Of a DNA stretch of 64,000 nucleotides, positions 48,329 through 60,392 are shown piece by piece. The DNA lies in the NCBI RefSeq assembly GCF_030272615.1, contig NC_081409.1, positions 473,118,573 to 473,182,572 on the forward strand. Direction: 5' to 3'. The notes under the pieces are model-generated. The model saw nothing but the letters and a program-made list of their open reading frames with translations. It ran no database searches and was not told the DNA's origin. Position numbers and translations under genes: made by a program. Numbering within the stretch: the stretch's first letter is position 1; every line of letters begins with the position of its first letter. The stretch comes from Cryptomeria japonica (Eukaryota > Streptophyta > Pinopsida > Cupressales > Cupressaceae).

Positions 48329-49911
48329 TGTAGACACCTAAAAATGGTCAACGCTTGCGGAATCATACTTTAACATTTGCACATTGCCTCATTTTAGGTT
48401 TTTGCGTCGCATTAACATTTCTCCTATGTCACGCACTTGGTCTTTATCATTTGCGAACATTGAGTCATTCTTCTACATTCTTCATTTGTCTCGCTCTCGA
48501 ATTTGGTCTTGTCGACAACACTATCCAGTCATGATTTTGATCGATCTTATCCTATCGCATCAATGTGCATGCTCATTTGTCATCATTTTGGACATCGTCA
48601 ATCCTAATTAGGGTTTTGTCCTCTTATCAATCTTGTCGATTTGTCATCAATCCTTATCATTTTCAATCCTGTCGTTTTAACGATTGATTTGTCATCAGTC
48701 GTTGTCATGTTCGATCTTGTCATTTTGCGATTGATTTGTCATCAGTCGTTGTCATGTTCGATCTTGTCATTTTGCGATTGATTTGTCATCAATCGTGGTC
48801 ATTTTTAATCCTATCGTCTTGCAATCTATTTTGTCATCGATTCTTGTCCTCTTGTCAATCTTGTCATTTTGCGATCAATTTGTCATCGATCATTGTCTTT
48901 CTCAATCATGTCAATTTGGATCAATTAGTCATTGTTCCTCGTCAATTGGCGCATTTTCTCAATCAAATCATTTATCACATTGGTCATTTATCAATCCAAA
49001 ATCAAATCATGATCAAATCAATTATCCTTTGTCAAGACCTAATTGTCATTCTTGCATTGCTAATTCATCTTCTAGTGTTCCGTGATTTCATCATTTAACC
49101 TTGTGTGTCATTTCTTCCTTTAGGATTAATAAATTGTTTATTTATCCTAAGTCTTCTCATTGCAATTAAATGTTCATTTAATTGGCTAATTATTCCTCTT
49201 TGTGAATTAATTAATAAATGACAAATTATTAATTTATTTACCTAATTTCTAATTTCTATCAATTTCGTAATTCCTAAATTCCTCATTTTCTAATTTCTTA
49301 ATTTTCTAATTCCTAATTTCAATTTCCTCCTATTTCTCTCCTAAATTCATGGAAATGACATGTCAATTTGTCATAAATTTGTCATAATTGACAATCAATC
49401 AATTTTGACATAGAAGTTGTCATAATTTGTCATAAATTATCAAACAACAAATTTTGCATAGAAAGTGCATAATTTGTCATAATTTGTCATAATTGACATA
49501 ATTGATTTGCAATTTCCATTTGAATTGCATCATGCTAATCTTGTCATCTCTCCAATTCTTCTATAAATTGGATGATTTTCATCAATCAAAGCTAATAATT
49601 GGCAATCAGACTATCGAATTTATGCTTCTAGTACTCTTGATCAAAAATCTCGTCTATTTGCTTTCAATTGTGTGTGTGCACTTGTAGGTGAGATTCACAA
49701 CCAAACCATTTGAGGAGGAAAGAAGAACAATGGAGCCGCATGAAGGAGCATTCAAATCTGCTATTGGTTTGCATATGTCTTTAATTTTGAATGCTTTTAT
49801 TTCATGTCTCTATTGAGTGTTGTTTAGGATAGATCATTGCAATGAATGCATTTGTGATTGAGCTATTACGTTTATCTTGTCTTGTGATGATTTCCTATTT
49901 CCTAACATACA
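48329..49911 (+). repeat. Solo LTR V (1583 bp)
   Basis: Starts TGTAGACACCTAAAAATGG and ends CATACA. ATTGG occurs on both sides (48324-48328 and 49912-49916), a perfect target duplication, and there is no internal region. It is homologous over its length to the LTR at 54257-55539. The TATA box TATAAATT is at 49562-49569. It contains a 47-bp array and an AATTTGTCATAA-rich block just upstream of the promoter. Confidence 0.93.
48637..48910 (+). repeat. Array of about six 47-bp units inside LTR V
   Basis: The word CGATTGATTTGTCATC and variants recur at about 48637, 48681, 48728, 48775, 48822 and 48872 (spacings 44, 47, 47, 47, 50). The central three are nearly identical. LTR VI has only about two such units (near 54575 and 54622), which helps explain the length difference. 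Confidence 0.85.
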
Positions 49912-49916
49912 ATTGG

Positions 49917-51159
49917 TATAGGAAAGGCCCCCACATACGTCAAATTCACTCAACACTTTAGCCGCCTAACCAACATATTTATATAGCGGCTCAGAAAACT
50001 TTCTCGAGATCACATCGAGAGAGTTGATATCCCTGACGTGTCCCAATTTGAGATACCCTTGTGAGGTGATCAAATCCCCACCAAGAATATCCCTCACTAC
50101 AAAAAGAAAAAGGGGCGTTGTTAATCGCTTTTCTCTTACACCCAAGATCCACAAAGGCGAGGGGAGAGGATACTAAGCATAATGGTGGGTCCACCCTACA
50201 CACATGCAAGTGCACAAGAAACAAAAAACACATTCTTTTTAACCCCAAAAATATGTTTTCTAAACTAAGACATGAAAAAGAAATCTACTTTAGTGGGAAA
50301 ACATGATTTTCTTCGACAAAATGTCCTGCAACAATGATTAGTAGTTTAAGATAATTGATCTTGGGAATTCAAAAAGAAGAAGCTACAAACACAAGACGAT
50401 TAGCCCAAAAAGATTTCAAAATCAATTTCCTTATGATTTTCTAAGTAATTTCAAAAAAAAGTTTGATAAAAAATGAGTTCATATGCTAAAATTAGTATTT
50501 AAAGTTTAAAAATAAGGGTTGAATTTGAACGTGTTAAAATACTTTTTGCAAAATTATATGCAAAATATAATGACAACCCATTTTAGATCTTTGAGTCCCC
50601 TTTCCAACGCATTTTGAATTTTTAATATCCGACACCCGAGAAAAACATTATGCTTGTTTTACAACAAACTATTTTTTTACAAAGCGCATGAACTGATTCA
50701 CAGGCGCACAGGGTGATTCACAGGCATAGGCGTTGATTCACTATTTTTAATGAAAAACTCAAAAAAATTAGGTGAGAGGATTTTTTCATTAAGCACACAT
50801 GTTTTGATACCTGTGTAGGCGTTGTTTTGCTTGCGCACATGCTAATTTACAATTTTTGATGATAAAATTAAAAAAAAGACGCGAGAGGATTTTTTCACTA
50901 AGTGCATGCGTTTTGATGCCTGCGTAGGCACTGTTTTGCTTGCACACGTGTTGATTGACTAAAAAACCTGCCAAATGATAGTCAAAAAATTTAAATTACA
51001 AATCTATCACATTGTTTGATGGTGAACGTGTCAAACCAATGAGGCGGATGTGCTGACGTGTAGACCGACGCGCTGAAACGAAAAACTACGAGCTAAAAAC
51101 ACTAAAAACTCACTGAAATGTTAGAAATAGGGACGTGGGTCCCATCGGGTGTACCAAAA
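49917..51159 (-). other. Element IV 5' leader and primer region
   Basis: No gag recognised. It holds a short TGATTCACAGGC repeat (50693-50735) and a 109-bp tandem duplication (50774-50990). Just inside the 5' LTR the minus strand reads TTTTGGTACACCCGATGGG, the probable primer site (51141-51159). I cannot assign the tRNA. Confidence 0.5.
50774..50990. repeat. 109-bp tandem duplication
   Basis: GAGAGGATTTTTTCA begins at 50774 and 50883. Both are followed by TTTTGAT(A/G)CCTG(T/C)GTAGGC and GTTTTGCTTGC(G/A)CAC. CpG-containing words in one copy are often TG or CA in the other. Confidence 0.85.
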
Positions 51160-52324
51160 TGAAGAGGTAGAAAATCTAAAGCCTAATGGTTAGTATATAA
51201 ACCAAATAAAACATAAAATAATGCATTCAAATACACAAATAAACCATTATACCTTAGCTTCTACTCTTCCTTTGATTGAGCCTTTGATGAAGTGGAATGC
51301 ACCTAAATGCTCCACTTGATTGGATTGGCTCCAAGATGGGATGTGGATTGCTCTCCACTACACAACAAGATTGGATAATGTTTGATAGATAGATTGATTG
51401 GATGATAAGGACAAAGTGTGGGATGATTTGGGCAATCTGATGGCATGATGGATGATTTTGATTCCCAAATGGACAACATAAGATTGGATGAGAGTGGATC
51501 AAGGGATGAAATGGGCAACATAAGAATGTATGAAAAGTGGATGATTTGTGAGGAGAGGAGACTCCAATTTATAGGTTGGAGGAGGCCAAAATGAAGAGCG
51601 AAGATTGATTTTGGGATGAAGGGTTGAGATCGATTTGAGAGGGAGCACATGGATTGGGAGGACAAGGTGTGGGATTCAAGAGACATGTCATTAAGGCATT
51701 TCTTATCTCCACACCTCTCAAGGTACATGGGGAAGAGCTCCCAAGTACATTGGGAAGAGAAAAAGGAATATAAAATTACTTGGGGGAAGGAAGAAGGAAT
51801 TAAAAATTCCAAAATAAGAGGATGTGGGAAGAATAAATGGATAAAGGAATTAAAAAATTCCCTGGGAATAGGATGAATGGGGAGATTCAAAGAATTTGAA
51901 TTTCTTTGAAAGGATCAAGGTGATTAGGGATTTTCAAATGATTAAGGATATTGATTAGGTGGCTTAATGAGTGATTAGAGAAAGCTAGGAGGATGTGACA
52001 TGAGGAGAGAGAATGAATGGAGGAATATGAAATTGGAGAATAATAATAAGTATTATTAAGGAAGAACTAAGAAGTGATTTGTAGGAATCACTTTAGTTAG
52101 GTTAATTAATTAATTAAGTGGGTTTGAGAAGAAATAATGGTTTAGGTGACATTAGAAGAATGGGGAAATAATTAATTTATTGATAAATTAATTATTTGAC
52201 TATAGTGATAAGATTGATTAAATTTGATTTAATTAACCTTAAGAAGAACACAATTAAACTGGTCAATTATGTTGATAGGCTTAAGTTAATTAAATTTTAA
52301 TTTAATTAATTTTAGGTGTCTACA
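51160..52324 (-). repeat. Element IV 5' LTR (1165 bp)
   Basis: Pair of 43774-44946. TATA box on the minus strand at 51566-51573. Confidence 0.92.
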
Positions 52325-54256
52325 TCTATTACAAGTATGAGCATTACTTTTAGCAGATATCCCAATTAAAATATACCAAGGAAAGTTTTAATACCACAGA
52401 TTTTGGCTAGAATTCTAGTTTAAACATTCACTAAACTATTGGGACTAGTTATACACTAGCTCTAATCCTACTCCTATAAACATAAATGAAGAGTTATCCT
52501 AAATATAAGTGTATCTAAAAAAACTTGAGAAGAGGAACCAATGCTTATCATTGGGTGAACAAAGTTCGATATGAAAATAGTTCAAAACTTGCTATAACAT
52601 ACATTTGTTGAGATACATTCAAACACTTAATGACTTGCATATCAAGTTCTTTAAAATCATAATAGGTTGAAGGAAATTTCAACATACACACATTGTAGTA
52701 ATCTTGAAATAGATTTTAACCCTTTCATTAAAAGAAACCTATACATCAAGATCACAAATTCCTACTTGAGGAAGACAAATTGATATGCCATTAACATAAA
52801 TATTCATACAAGATGTACACAAAGAAATGGGACAACCTGCAAATGACTCTCTTCATTAATCTTTAAAAAATATGATACATCATAGCAAATAACATCTATA
52901 CAAAGGAAATGTTCTAGCTATACATTCCTTCAAAAAGTTCCTATTACACACTACTTCTCAAAATGTTCGAATCCCTTCTCATTGGCCCTAAATTCCCTTT
53001 TATAAGGCAAGGGAGAAAAACAAGTTTCACGCTGAGTGAGACACATGTCAAAATTTTCTTTCCTCATATTACAATATTCCATGAGGCATCTTTCATCCTA
53101 CTCTGCACAGAATTATTCTAAGAGCATTAAATGCAAGCCACTATGAGGGAAACATCTAGAGACTGGGGCTGCAAGTTCAATGCATGTTGCTCAAATGTCT
53201 CTCTGCTACAATACTAGTCATGATCAAAATTTGGATTTTGGCATTGGGGTAGGTGCATTGAAGCCAATACGCATTAGTTGGAAGCTCACATCGAACCTTG
53301 GGTGAACTCACAATACTAGCTCCCACTTTTTAACCAGCTTTGACACTTAGATGAACATTTTGAAAAAAAATTCACTTTCTGACACCTATAACTTTTAAAC
53401 CGTTAAGAATTTGTAAATGATGTAAACTAGTGATTTGGAACATCTTGTTTATAGATTCTAAATATTTTTTTTTTTAAAAAAATTCAATAAAATTTTATTG
53501 ATTTTTTCATCTCCCTCAAAAAATAGTTTTTTACAGCAAACCGCATGTTTTAAGAGTGATGTGCATCCTAAAATGCACAATTTTTTTTCTATAAATGATA
53601 AAAACTTAATTCTTTTGAATTTTGGTTTGCAACATCAATACCATGCAGTTGGTTTGATAGTGATATATTGAATATGTTTCATTTTATTAATTTTTAAAGT
53701 CCGACTAATTATAATTTAGATATAGGTGTATGTTTGAACACAACTTATTCTATATATCAAAGTTCAATTTTATTTTTTTAGAAAGAAGACATCAATACCT
53801 AGTGCATAGATATTTTTCATTTTTTTTTTTGATTTAATTTACTATTTTTCCCAATGCATTGAACAAAGAAGTTCATGTTTGGTGGAAACCTACATTCATA
53901 AGAAATAAAATAAAAAATATTAATGAAATTAAATATATTAAAAAGTATACTATTTGGAAATCGTATAATAAGAACTAAATACTTACAAAAACAAAACTTC
54001 TAAATGAATTCATTTGACCCCCCAAAAGCTAATATAAAATTAGTTTTTTATTAGCATTTGATAGATGCAAAGGAGACTCTATTGCAAGTATGATTTAGAA
54101 GTAGAGAGGTTCTATCCAATAAATTTTGATCTAAGAGCCTTTGATATAACTCTCTTCAATTAAACAACTTCAAATGGGACCTCTTAAAGCTTAAATCATT
54201 ATATTTTCTAAAAAATATATGATTTCAGCAAAAATTGGGATGTACCAAAAAGTGGG
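52325..54256. other. AT-rich DNA with no recognisable gene
   Basis: Long A and T runs (for example 53466-53490 and 53816-53832) and no coding signal. The last 20 bp (GATGTACCAAAAAGTGGGAG) are purine-rich and could be a purine tract for the LTR that follows, but no element body to the left supports that. Confidence 0.5.
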
Positions 54257-55539
54257 AGTAGACACCTAAAAATGGTCAACGCTTGCGGAATCGTACTTTA
54301 ACATTTGTGCATTGCCTTATTTTAGGGTTTTTGCATCGCATTAACATTTCTCCTATGTCAGGCACTTGGTCTTTATCATTTGTGAGCATCGAGTCCTTCT
54401 TCTGCATTCTTCAGTTGTCTCACTTTCAAATTTGGTCTTGTCGATAACAATCTTCAGTCATGATTTTTGGTCAATCTTATCCTGTCGCATCTATGTGCGT
54501 ATTCATTTGTCATAATTTTGGACATCATCAATCCTAATTAGGGTTTTTTCCTCTTATCAATCTTGTCGTTTTGTGATCGATTTGTCATTGATCGATGTCC
54601 TCTTTTCAATCTTGTCATTTTGCGATCAATTTGTCAACTAATCTCAATTGTTTATCAATCAAATCATTTATTAAGTCAGAATCATGATCAAATCAAATCT
54701 ACATCAATTATCTTTTGTCAAGACCTAATCTTCTAAGGTTTTATGATTTATTCATTTAATCTTGTTTGTCATTTTCCCTCTAGGTTAAATAATTTATTTA
54801 TTTATCCTAAGTCTTCTTGTCACAATTAAATGTTTATTTAATTGGCTAATTAATTCCTCCTATTTTTGTAAATTAATTAATGAAAGAGAAATTATTAATT
54901 AATTTACTTAATTTTCATCAATTTCCTAATTTCCAAGTCATTATTTCCAACTTAATTTTCTAATTTCTCCTAAATTCCTAAATGTCTATTTCTATTTCAA
55001 AATCTTGTCATAAATCCTTGCATAGCAATTTGTCATAAATTGTCATAAATTGTCATAAATCCTTGCATAGCAATTTGTCATACACATGTCATAATTTTGC
55101 TATTCTTGATTTGAATTTCCATTCAAATCATTTTCATGCTAATCTGATCTTTTCTCCAATTTGTCTATAAATTGGATGAATTTCTTCAATCAAGACCTAA
55201 TCACATTATCGAACTAATCATTTTTTTTTAATCACTTTGTCGAATCAATCACGCTTCGAGTATTCTTGCGCTACAATCTTGTCTACTTGCTTTCATCTCA
55301 TGTGTATGCACTTGTAGGTGAGATCCACAACAAAGCTATTTGAAGGAGAAAGAAGGATAATGGAGCCACATGATGGAGATATTCAGATTTGCATTTGGTT
55401 TGCTTAGTTTTTAATCTTGAATGTTTGCTTTCATGTCTTTATTGAGTGTGTTTAGGATTGATCATTGCATTTGAGCTTTCGTGATTGAGCTAGATTAATA
55501 TTGGTTTGCTTTGATGATTTCCACATTTCCTATGCTACA
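54257..55539 (+). repeat. Element VI 5' LTR (1283 bp)
   Basis: Starts AGTAGACACCTAAAAATGG (first T lost) and ends GCTACA. Homologous to solo LTR V; shorter mainly in the 47-bp array. The start AGTAGACACC instead of TGTAGACACC indicates damage to the integrase recognition end. Confidence 0.9.
55166..55173 (+). promoter_or_regulatory. Probable TATA box of LTR VI
   Basis: TATAAATT in the block CTATAAATTGGATGA, conserved in LTRs V (49562), X (43290) and IV (minus strand). The promoter role is inferred from its position about 370 bp before the LTR end. Confidence 0.6.
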
Positions 55540-55542
55540 TTA

Positions 55543-55562
55543 ATTGGTGAACCCAACATGAA
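55543..55562 (+). promoter_or_regulatory. Probable primer binding site of element VI
   Basis: ATTGGTGAACCCAACATGAA begins three bases after the LTR end. The same site, ATTGATGAACCCAACATG, follows the X-type LTR at 10591-10621 (minus strand). It is not the tRNA-Met site of the copia elements here. I cannot name the tRNA with confidence. Confidence 0.7.
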
Positions 55563-55648
55563 CTAACCCCCTAATAATGCTTTTGAGTGCTTTTGAGCTG
55601 ATTTGTAGGTGAAAACCCCAAGAAACAGGGTAATGCAGGGTTTTCTGG

Positions 55649-55752
55649 GAACTTCTGTGCCTGTGTCAAGCATTCTGCGCCTGTGTCAAGGACAATTTGT
55701 GCCTGTGTCGAGCATTCTGCACTTGTGTTAGACATTCTGCGCCTGTGTAGGG
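55649..55752 (+). repeat. Leader minisatellite, five 20-22-bp units
   Basis: The word TTCTGCGCCTGTGTCAAGC and variants: GCCTGTGT or its variant falls at 55659, 55679, 55701, 55721 and 55741. It lies ~110 bp after the primer site. Confidence 0.85.
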
Positions 55753-57609
55753 CTAGAAACAGAGGTAAAAGGCAGTGTTTTTCACTTGCAAATTGTTTTC
55801 TTTTGCATTCTGTTTCTGCTTTTTTTTGGTTTTTTGGTACTGATTCTCTATGCAGCACCTTGGCATATGCATGGCAAAGAAAATGAATGAAACTACTAAC
55901 ACGTTTTATGCAGGTTCGATAGTCAAAGACTAAACATATCAAACTTCTGACTTGGGTTTTGCAGGTTGCCTTGGACTACAACTAAACTTTGTGTTTGTAA
56001 TTAATATTTAGGCACCTAGTATGATTTCTAAATAGGATGGAATAAATCTATGTTTGATTTGATTGTTGAGTTTGACATTGGAGTAGGAGAGTATGCTCTC
56101 ATCCTTCTTAGGGTGATCAAAAATCCAGATCTTCGATACCATGCTCATGTCTTTGATTGCGTGTCACCTTTAGAGGGCCTGCCTTCCCGACCATTTGCTT
56201 TTGCAAGAAAGTGACAATTGTGAGAAGGGAATGACCCAAAGTGAGTATGGCTAGAATACCTTGGCATTCTAACTCACTATAAACAAATACCTGATGGGTG
56301 AAAGCTTTGAAGGAAGGGTTATGTGAGAATTGTAGTTACTTGGGAAGTGATGACCCTTGGACTCTTTCTCATATCAACATCTAAGTAGGGCCTCAAGGTC
56401 TAAATCGTGCTTTCGCAACTACATTTGTTTGGTATCTTGGTGGGCTTAATGTCTCAATCATGCTTGCATGACACCAAGGAGTAATGCTTAACAGAAATCC
56501 TTATTAAACACCTTGTATTTAGAGGCCAAAAATCCTTCTAGTTGCTTGAGAAGGACAAGTTCAAATACTTGGAAGAGATACTAAGTTTTCCATGGGGAGA
56601 TTTCCATGGGGACTGATGCTTGGCTGCCCTGAGAAGTGAGTGCCATGGAGGGGAGCCCGTGGGGTCAAGCATCTATGTATTATCCTTGAATCCCATAACG
56701 AGTCTACCTCTCAAGTACCTAATGTCCTTGCCTACCATAAGAAATGTGTGAATGAGCATGATTGTCTTGAGTCGAAGTTAAAATATCTTGTCTTCTTTGC
56801 TTGTCAAAAGTTGAATTGCATCTCATTTCAAAAACAAGGCAAATTGATTCAAAACAAGGTTAAACACAAGAACATTTCATCCAACAAAGTTCAAAACAGA
56901 AAATCTTGTCTCAACATTCATGTCACTTAGATTTAGGTTCATCCTAGGTTTGCATTTTGCAAATTCATTGTCAAGTACCAAGGTTAGGTTTTCACCTAAC
57001 TCATACTCCCTTTGCATATCAATATGGGTCATCCATTTGCATGTGTCTTCTTGCATTAGAATAATACCATTTCATAATTCAACCTTAGGTTTTGCCTTAG
57101 GTTGACATTGTCATACATTTGCATTTGCATACCCTAGGTCTCTTCATTAAGCTTAGGTCATTATCATATCATATTAGGGTCATTTGCATAATAATTGTCC
57201 CTTTGCATATAGTGTCAAAACTAGGTTTTGTCATACTTGAGTAATTGCAAATCTTTGATAAACACTAAGTCATTGTTAAGAAGTCTAGACCTTAACAAAC
57301 TTTTTTCTTTTGTCACCAATGTCATTTCGTCAAACCTAGCTTAGTATCCAAGCATATAGGGGAGACATTGTCATTTTGTCCTTTTGTCACCTGGTCCTTT
57401 TGTCCTTTGAGGTCTAGACATCATTTCAATTTCCTAAGGGTCTCTTTTAGATTTGCATTCCAAAAGTTTGTCAAAATCTTGAAAAACAACCAAAAACATA
57501 GGTTGCATTCTTGCCATAGATTGCATTTTCATTTATTTAGGTTGCATTTAGTTGCATATCATACATCATACTTTTAAAATCAAAAATCCCAAAAACATTG
57601 CATAGTGAC
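55753..57609 (+). other. Element VI leader, no ORF recognised
   Basis: 1.9 kb with only short chance ORFs. Contains repeated phrases built on TTTTGTCCTTTTGTC and AGGTTGCATTT near 57370-57560. Confidence 0.5.
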
Positions 57610-60392
57610 ATGTCTATTGAAACAAGGTTTCAAGCACCAATGATGAAACAAATTTTGACGTATCAACCGATAATGCAATCAAATTTTAATCCAAGGTAAT
57701 CACAATTATATCCAACCCAACAAAAAGGCAATATCGATCAAACTTTTTATGATGAAACAAGTCTCCAAATACAAAAACTAGAGGAGAAACTAGCTCAAGA
57801 AGAGGAGATATTGGAACAAAAAGTGAAAAACATTGAGAAGAATAGATCACAAATGTCCAAAATGTTTAAAATGTTTCCAGGACGAAATCCAAAGATTGAG
57901 CCAATCAATGTAAGATCTCTTCTTGAACGATTAGACATACCAACTCTCCTCTCACAAATAGAGATGATGAAACAATTTCAAGAAAAGAGACAACAACAAT
58001 TTCAACATTATGTGCCTCCACAACAAGAACAAGAAGGTGTTTACTATCAATCAGATTTTCAACCAATACAACCAATTGTTCAACCAATTGTTCAACATAT
58101 ATAACCAACACAATCAATGGTCCAATTTCAACAATATGTCCAACCAACTATACAATGTCAACAAATAGTTCAACCAATGGGGGAATATCAACAAGTTCAA
58201 TCAACATATCAATGTCAACAACCACAACCAAACATTCAAAAACAAAGGTTGCAATGCACACCAAGCAAAATTTTGAACATATCAAACCAATTTGAGCAAC
58301 ATCTAGTTCAACATCAAAACATGACATCAGATTAGAACCAAATTCTTGCCAAACAAGTTCAAATTCCAGATACAACCATGTCAAAACCTCGAAAGAAAGG
58401 TGGCTTTATTGCAAGGCTCTTAAGGAACCTACCAAGTGAGTTCTTTGAAGAAGATCAAGATAATATAATTATGTCTAGCAATGCCCCATCTCCCCACAAA
58501 CAAATTGACTCTCCAGTGGCATCTATCCCTACACCTCTAGAAGTTTCACAAGAACCTTCCATATTGTCCTCATCAAACAATACACCCAAGGGCTATCCAT
58601 AATTGATTTCCATGATAATCCAATTCATGATGCACATCCTTGTCATGTTTCAGAAATACAAGACCCAATGCAACCATGCACTTTATTGCCATTACCTATT
58701 TTAGAGGACCCCATTTGAAGTCCCTCTTCCTCATGTTCAAGCATTGATTCCTTGCCAGAATCCATCACAAATGTTCAAAGTGCATTTCCTTCAGGCCAAA
58801 GCATTAATCCCTTGTCAGAATCCCCCATGCATATCCAAAGTCCAACCCCATGTCAAGAGGATAATTTAGAGCATAAAGAAACACATGGTAAAATAGATCA
58901 AGATCAAGATCCCGAAACCTTATCATCCCATCCAATTGTTGACCAGGATCTCATCTTCCCAGAAACTCATGATGATTCCCCTAATCTTGTCCATCCTATC
59001 CAAAGTCCTATTGACACTCCATTCCCCGAGCAAGATCAAGATATCCTAGTCCATCAAATCCCAAATGATCCCCTTCCATTTCATGAAAACAATGTCCTTT
59101 CAAATCCCATTGACACTTCATTCCCCGAGCAAGATCAAGATATCCCTTCCATCCTTTATGATGATCCCATTAAAAGTCCAAAGCAAAGCAACGTTAAAGA
59201 GGTTTCCAATGATCTCCCTCCTTGTCAAGATCAAATTATTCCTTTAAATCCTCCACAAGATCCACTTGTTCCTCCATCTCCACGTCCTAATCCAGCATAT
59301 CCACTCCAAGAGCGCATTTCTTTTGATGATCCCATTATTTCTCCCATTCCATCTCTTGAAGAGCTTGTCATTGAACAATGTCCACTACACACTCCTAGTC
59401 CCCCTCATGATCCTAATCCCCCTCATGATTCTAATGTGTCAGTGCAAGATGTTCATGAACCCTCGACATGCATAATGGGTTCTTCCACTTTGGTGCAATC
59501 CGATCCACTTCAAGATCTCATTATTTCTCTCATATCATATCCACCTCATAATGGACTCACGTCTTCTTCCCAAAGAAAAGAGTATCCTACAAGTCAAGAT
59601 ATTCATAAAGGCAAAGGAGTAGATCTCCATAAGAAAGAATCCCTTCATGTTAAAGAAAATATTAAGGGTCATGGCCTCAGTGAAATTCCTCAAGACATTG
59701 GTATCCCTCCATCAAAATCAAAACATACACCTTCCCCATCATACTTTCCATCCATCTTAGGTCCTTATATCCCTGCGTCCTGTATGCAAGGTCACCAAAG
59801 GCACACATCCTTGAGTAAATTTAATCAATCCAAAAGAAGTCCACTTCATTCATATCCATCCATGCATTCCTTTCCCCCTCCAAGAAATTTGGATGCCAAG
59901 TATAAAAGTCATAAGTCTAGAAATCCACATGTATTCAAGGATCAACATGTCCAATATAATCGACATGTCAAAACAAAGAACAATATGATCTATAAAGAAA
60001 AAGAAATATCCAAAAGGTCACAAAGGCCCATTGCTCAAAAACAAAAGTAAAAATATATATGGGTTCCTAAATCCCTTATGCAAGCAATGCACTCCAAGGA
60101 ACCACAAAAGCATGAAAAATCAAAAACCATGTAGATCCCTAAGCGGCTCCTTGAAGCGCAAAAGCCTAAAGAAACATCCAACTTGGCATCCAAAGTTGAT
60201 AATCCTCCATCCAAACCTCTCAAATCTGTTCCTCCATCACCTTCTTCATCCATTTTGGGCCCTTATGTCCCAAAATCACTATCCTTTCCTTCCTCAAAAT
60301 CTCAATATCCAAAATACATTTTTCCTCCATCAGTCCATCACCCCTCAAGGTGTGTGCCAATGTCGATTTTGCCAACATTTCTATCCACTTAA
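57610..60392 (+). pseudogene. Element VI Pro/Gln-rich ORF, degenerate
   Basis: The first ATG, at 57610, starts MSIETRFQAPMMKQ. The first part (57610-58602) is Gln-rich with a coiled coil (IQKLEEKLAQEEEILEQKVK) and PGRNPKIEPINVRSLLERLD, and ends near KPRKKGGFIARLLRNLPSEF. Stops lie at about 57697, 58102, 58333 and 58600. After a frame change the longest open stretch of the window follows (58752-60050, 432 residues), rich in Pro, Ser, His and Asp, with PIDTPFPEQDQDI repeated. Past a TAA the same frame continues to 60392 with WVPKSLMQAM and IPKRLLEAQ, a short internal repeat. No known domain seen. It could be a gag or an extra ORF of a Ty3/gypsy-type element; this is uncertain. Confidence 0.6.
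58752..60050 (+). CDS. 432-residue Pro/Ser/Asp-rich open frame
   Basis: Uninterrupted part of the ORF above. It is predicted to be disordered, with PPHDPNPPHDSN and QDQDI repeats. The C-terminal 80 residues are basic (SHKSRNPH, KEKEISKRSQRP). No signal peptide or membrane segment. It is probably not an independent gene, since the neighbouring frames on both sides carry clear continuation text. Confidence 0.4.
   Translation: MPESITNVQSAFPSGQSINPLSESPMHIQSPTPCQEDNLEHKETHGKIDQDQDPETLSSHPIVDQDLIFPETHDDSPNLVHPIQSPIDTPFPEQDQDILVHQIPNDPLPFHENNVLSNPIDTSFPEQDQDIPSILYDDPIKSPKQSNVKEVSNDLPPCQDQIIPLNPPQDPLVPPSPRPNPAYPLQERISFDDPIISPIPSLEELVIEQCPLHTPSPPHDPNPPHDSNVSVQDVHEPSTCIMGSSTLVQSDPLQDLIISLISYPPHNGLTSSSQRKEYPTSQDIHKGKGVDLHKKESLHVKENIKGHGLSEIPQDIGIPPSKSKHTPSPSYFPSILGPYIPASCMQGHQRHTSLSKFNQSKRSPLHSYPSMHSFPPPRNLDAKYKSHKSRNPHVFKDQHVQYNRHVKTKNNMIYKEKEISKRSQRPIAQKQK

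Larger units (their letters stand above)
43774..52324 (-). mobile_element. Element IV: LTR retrotransposon without recognisable pol
   Basis: Direct repeats 43774-44946 and 51160-52324 are the LTRs; on the minus strand they start TGTAGACACCT and end CCTCTTCA. Flanks are TATAT (43769-43773) and TCTAT (52325-52329), four of five bases equal. The minus-strand purine tract AAAGAGGGGAAAAA abuts the left LTR, so the element reads right to left. The body (44947-51159) contains a 66-bp tandem array, a solo LTR and a repeat-rich leader. No gag, protease, reverse transcriptase or integrase motif is visible in either strand. The TGTAGACACC start and 3' region text link it to elements V, VI and X. Confidence 0.88.

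Noticed and set aside
51303-51890. A 195-residue minus-strand open frame in the element IV 5' LTR
   Set aside because: Low-complexity Ser/Pro/His text caused by the purine-rich LTR strand. The other LTR breaks the frame at several places.
49912-54256. Reading LTR V (48329-49911) and LTR VI (54257-55539) as the two LTRs of one element
   Set aside because: V has its own perfect target duplication on both sides, and the interval contains the 5' LTR of element IV, so the two cannot bound one element.
55571-55942. A 123-residue minus-strand open frame with repeats like CSTQAQ
   Set aside because: The repeats are the translation of the leader minisatellite; no family resemblance.
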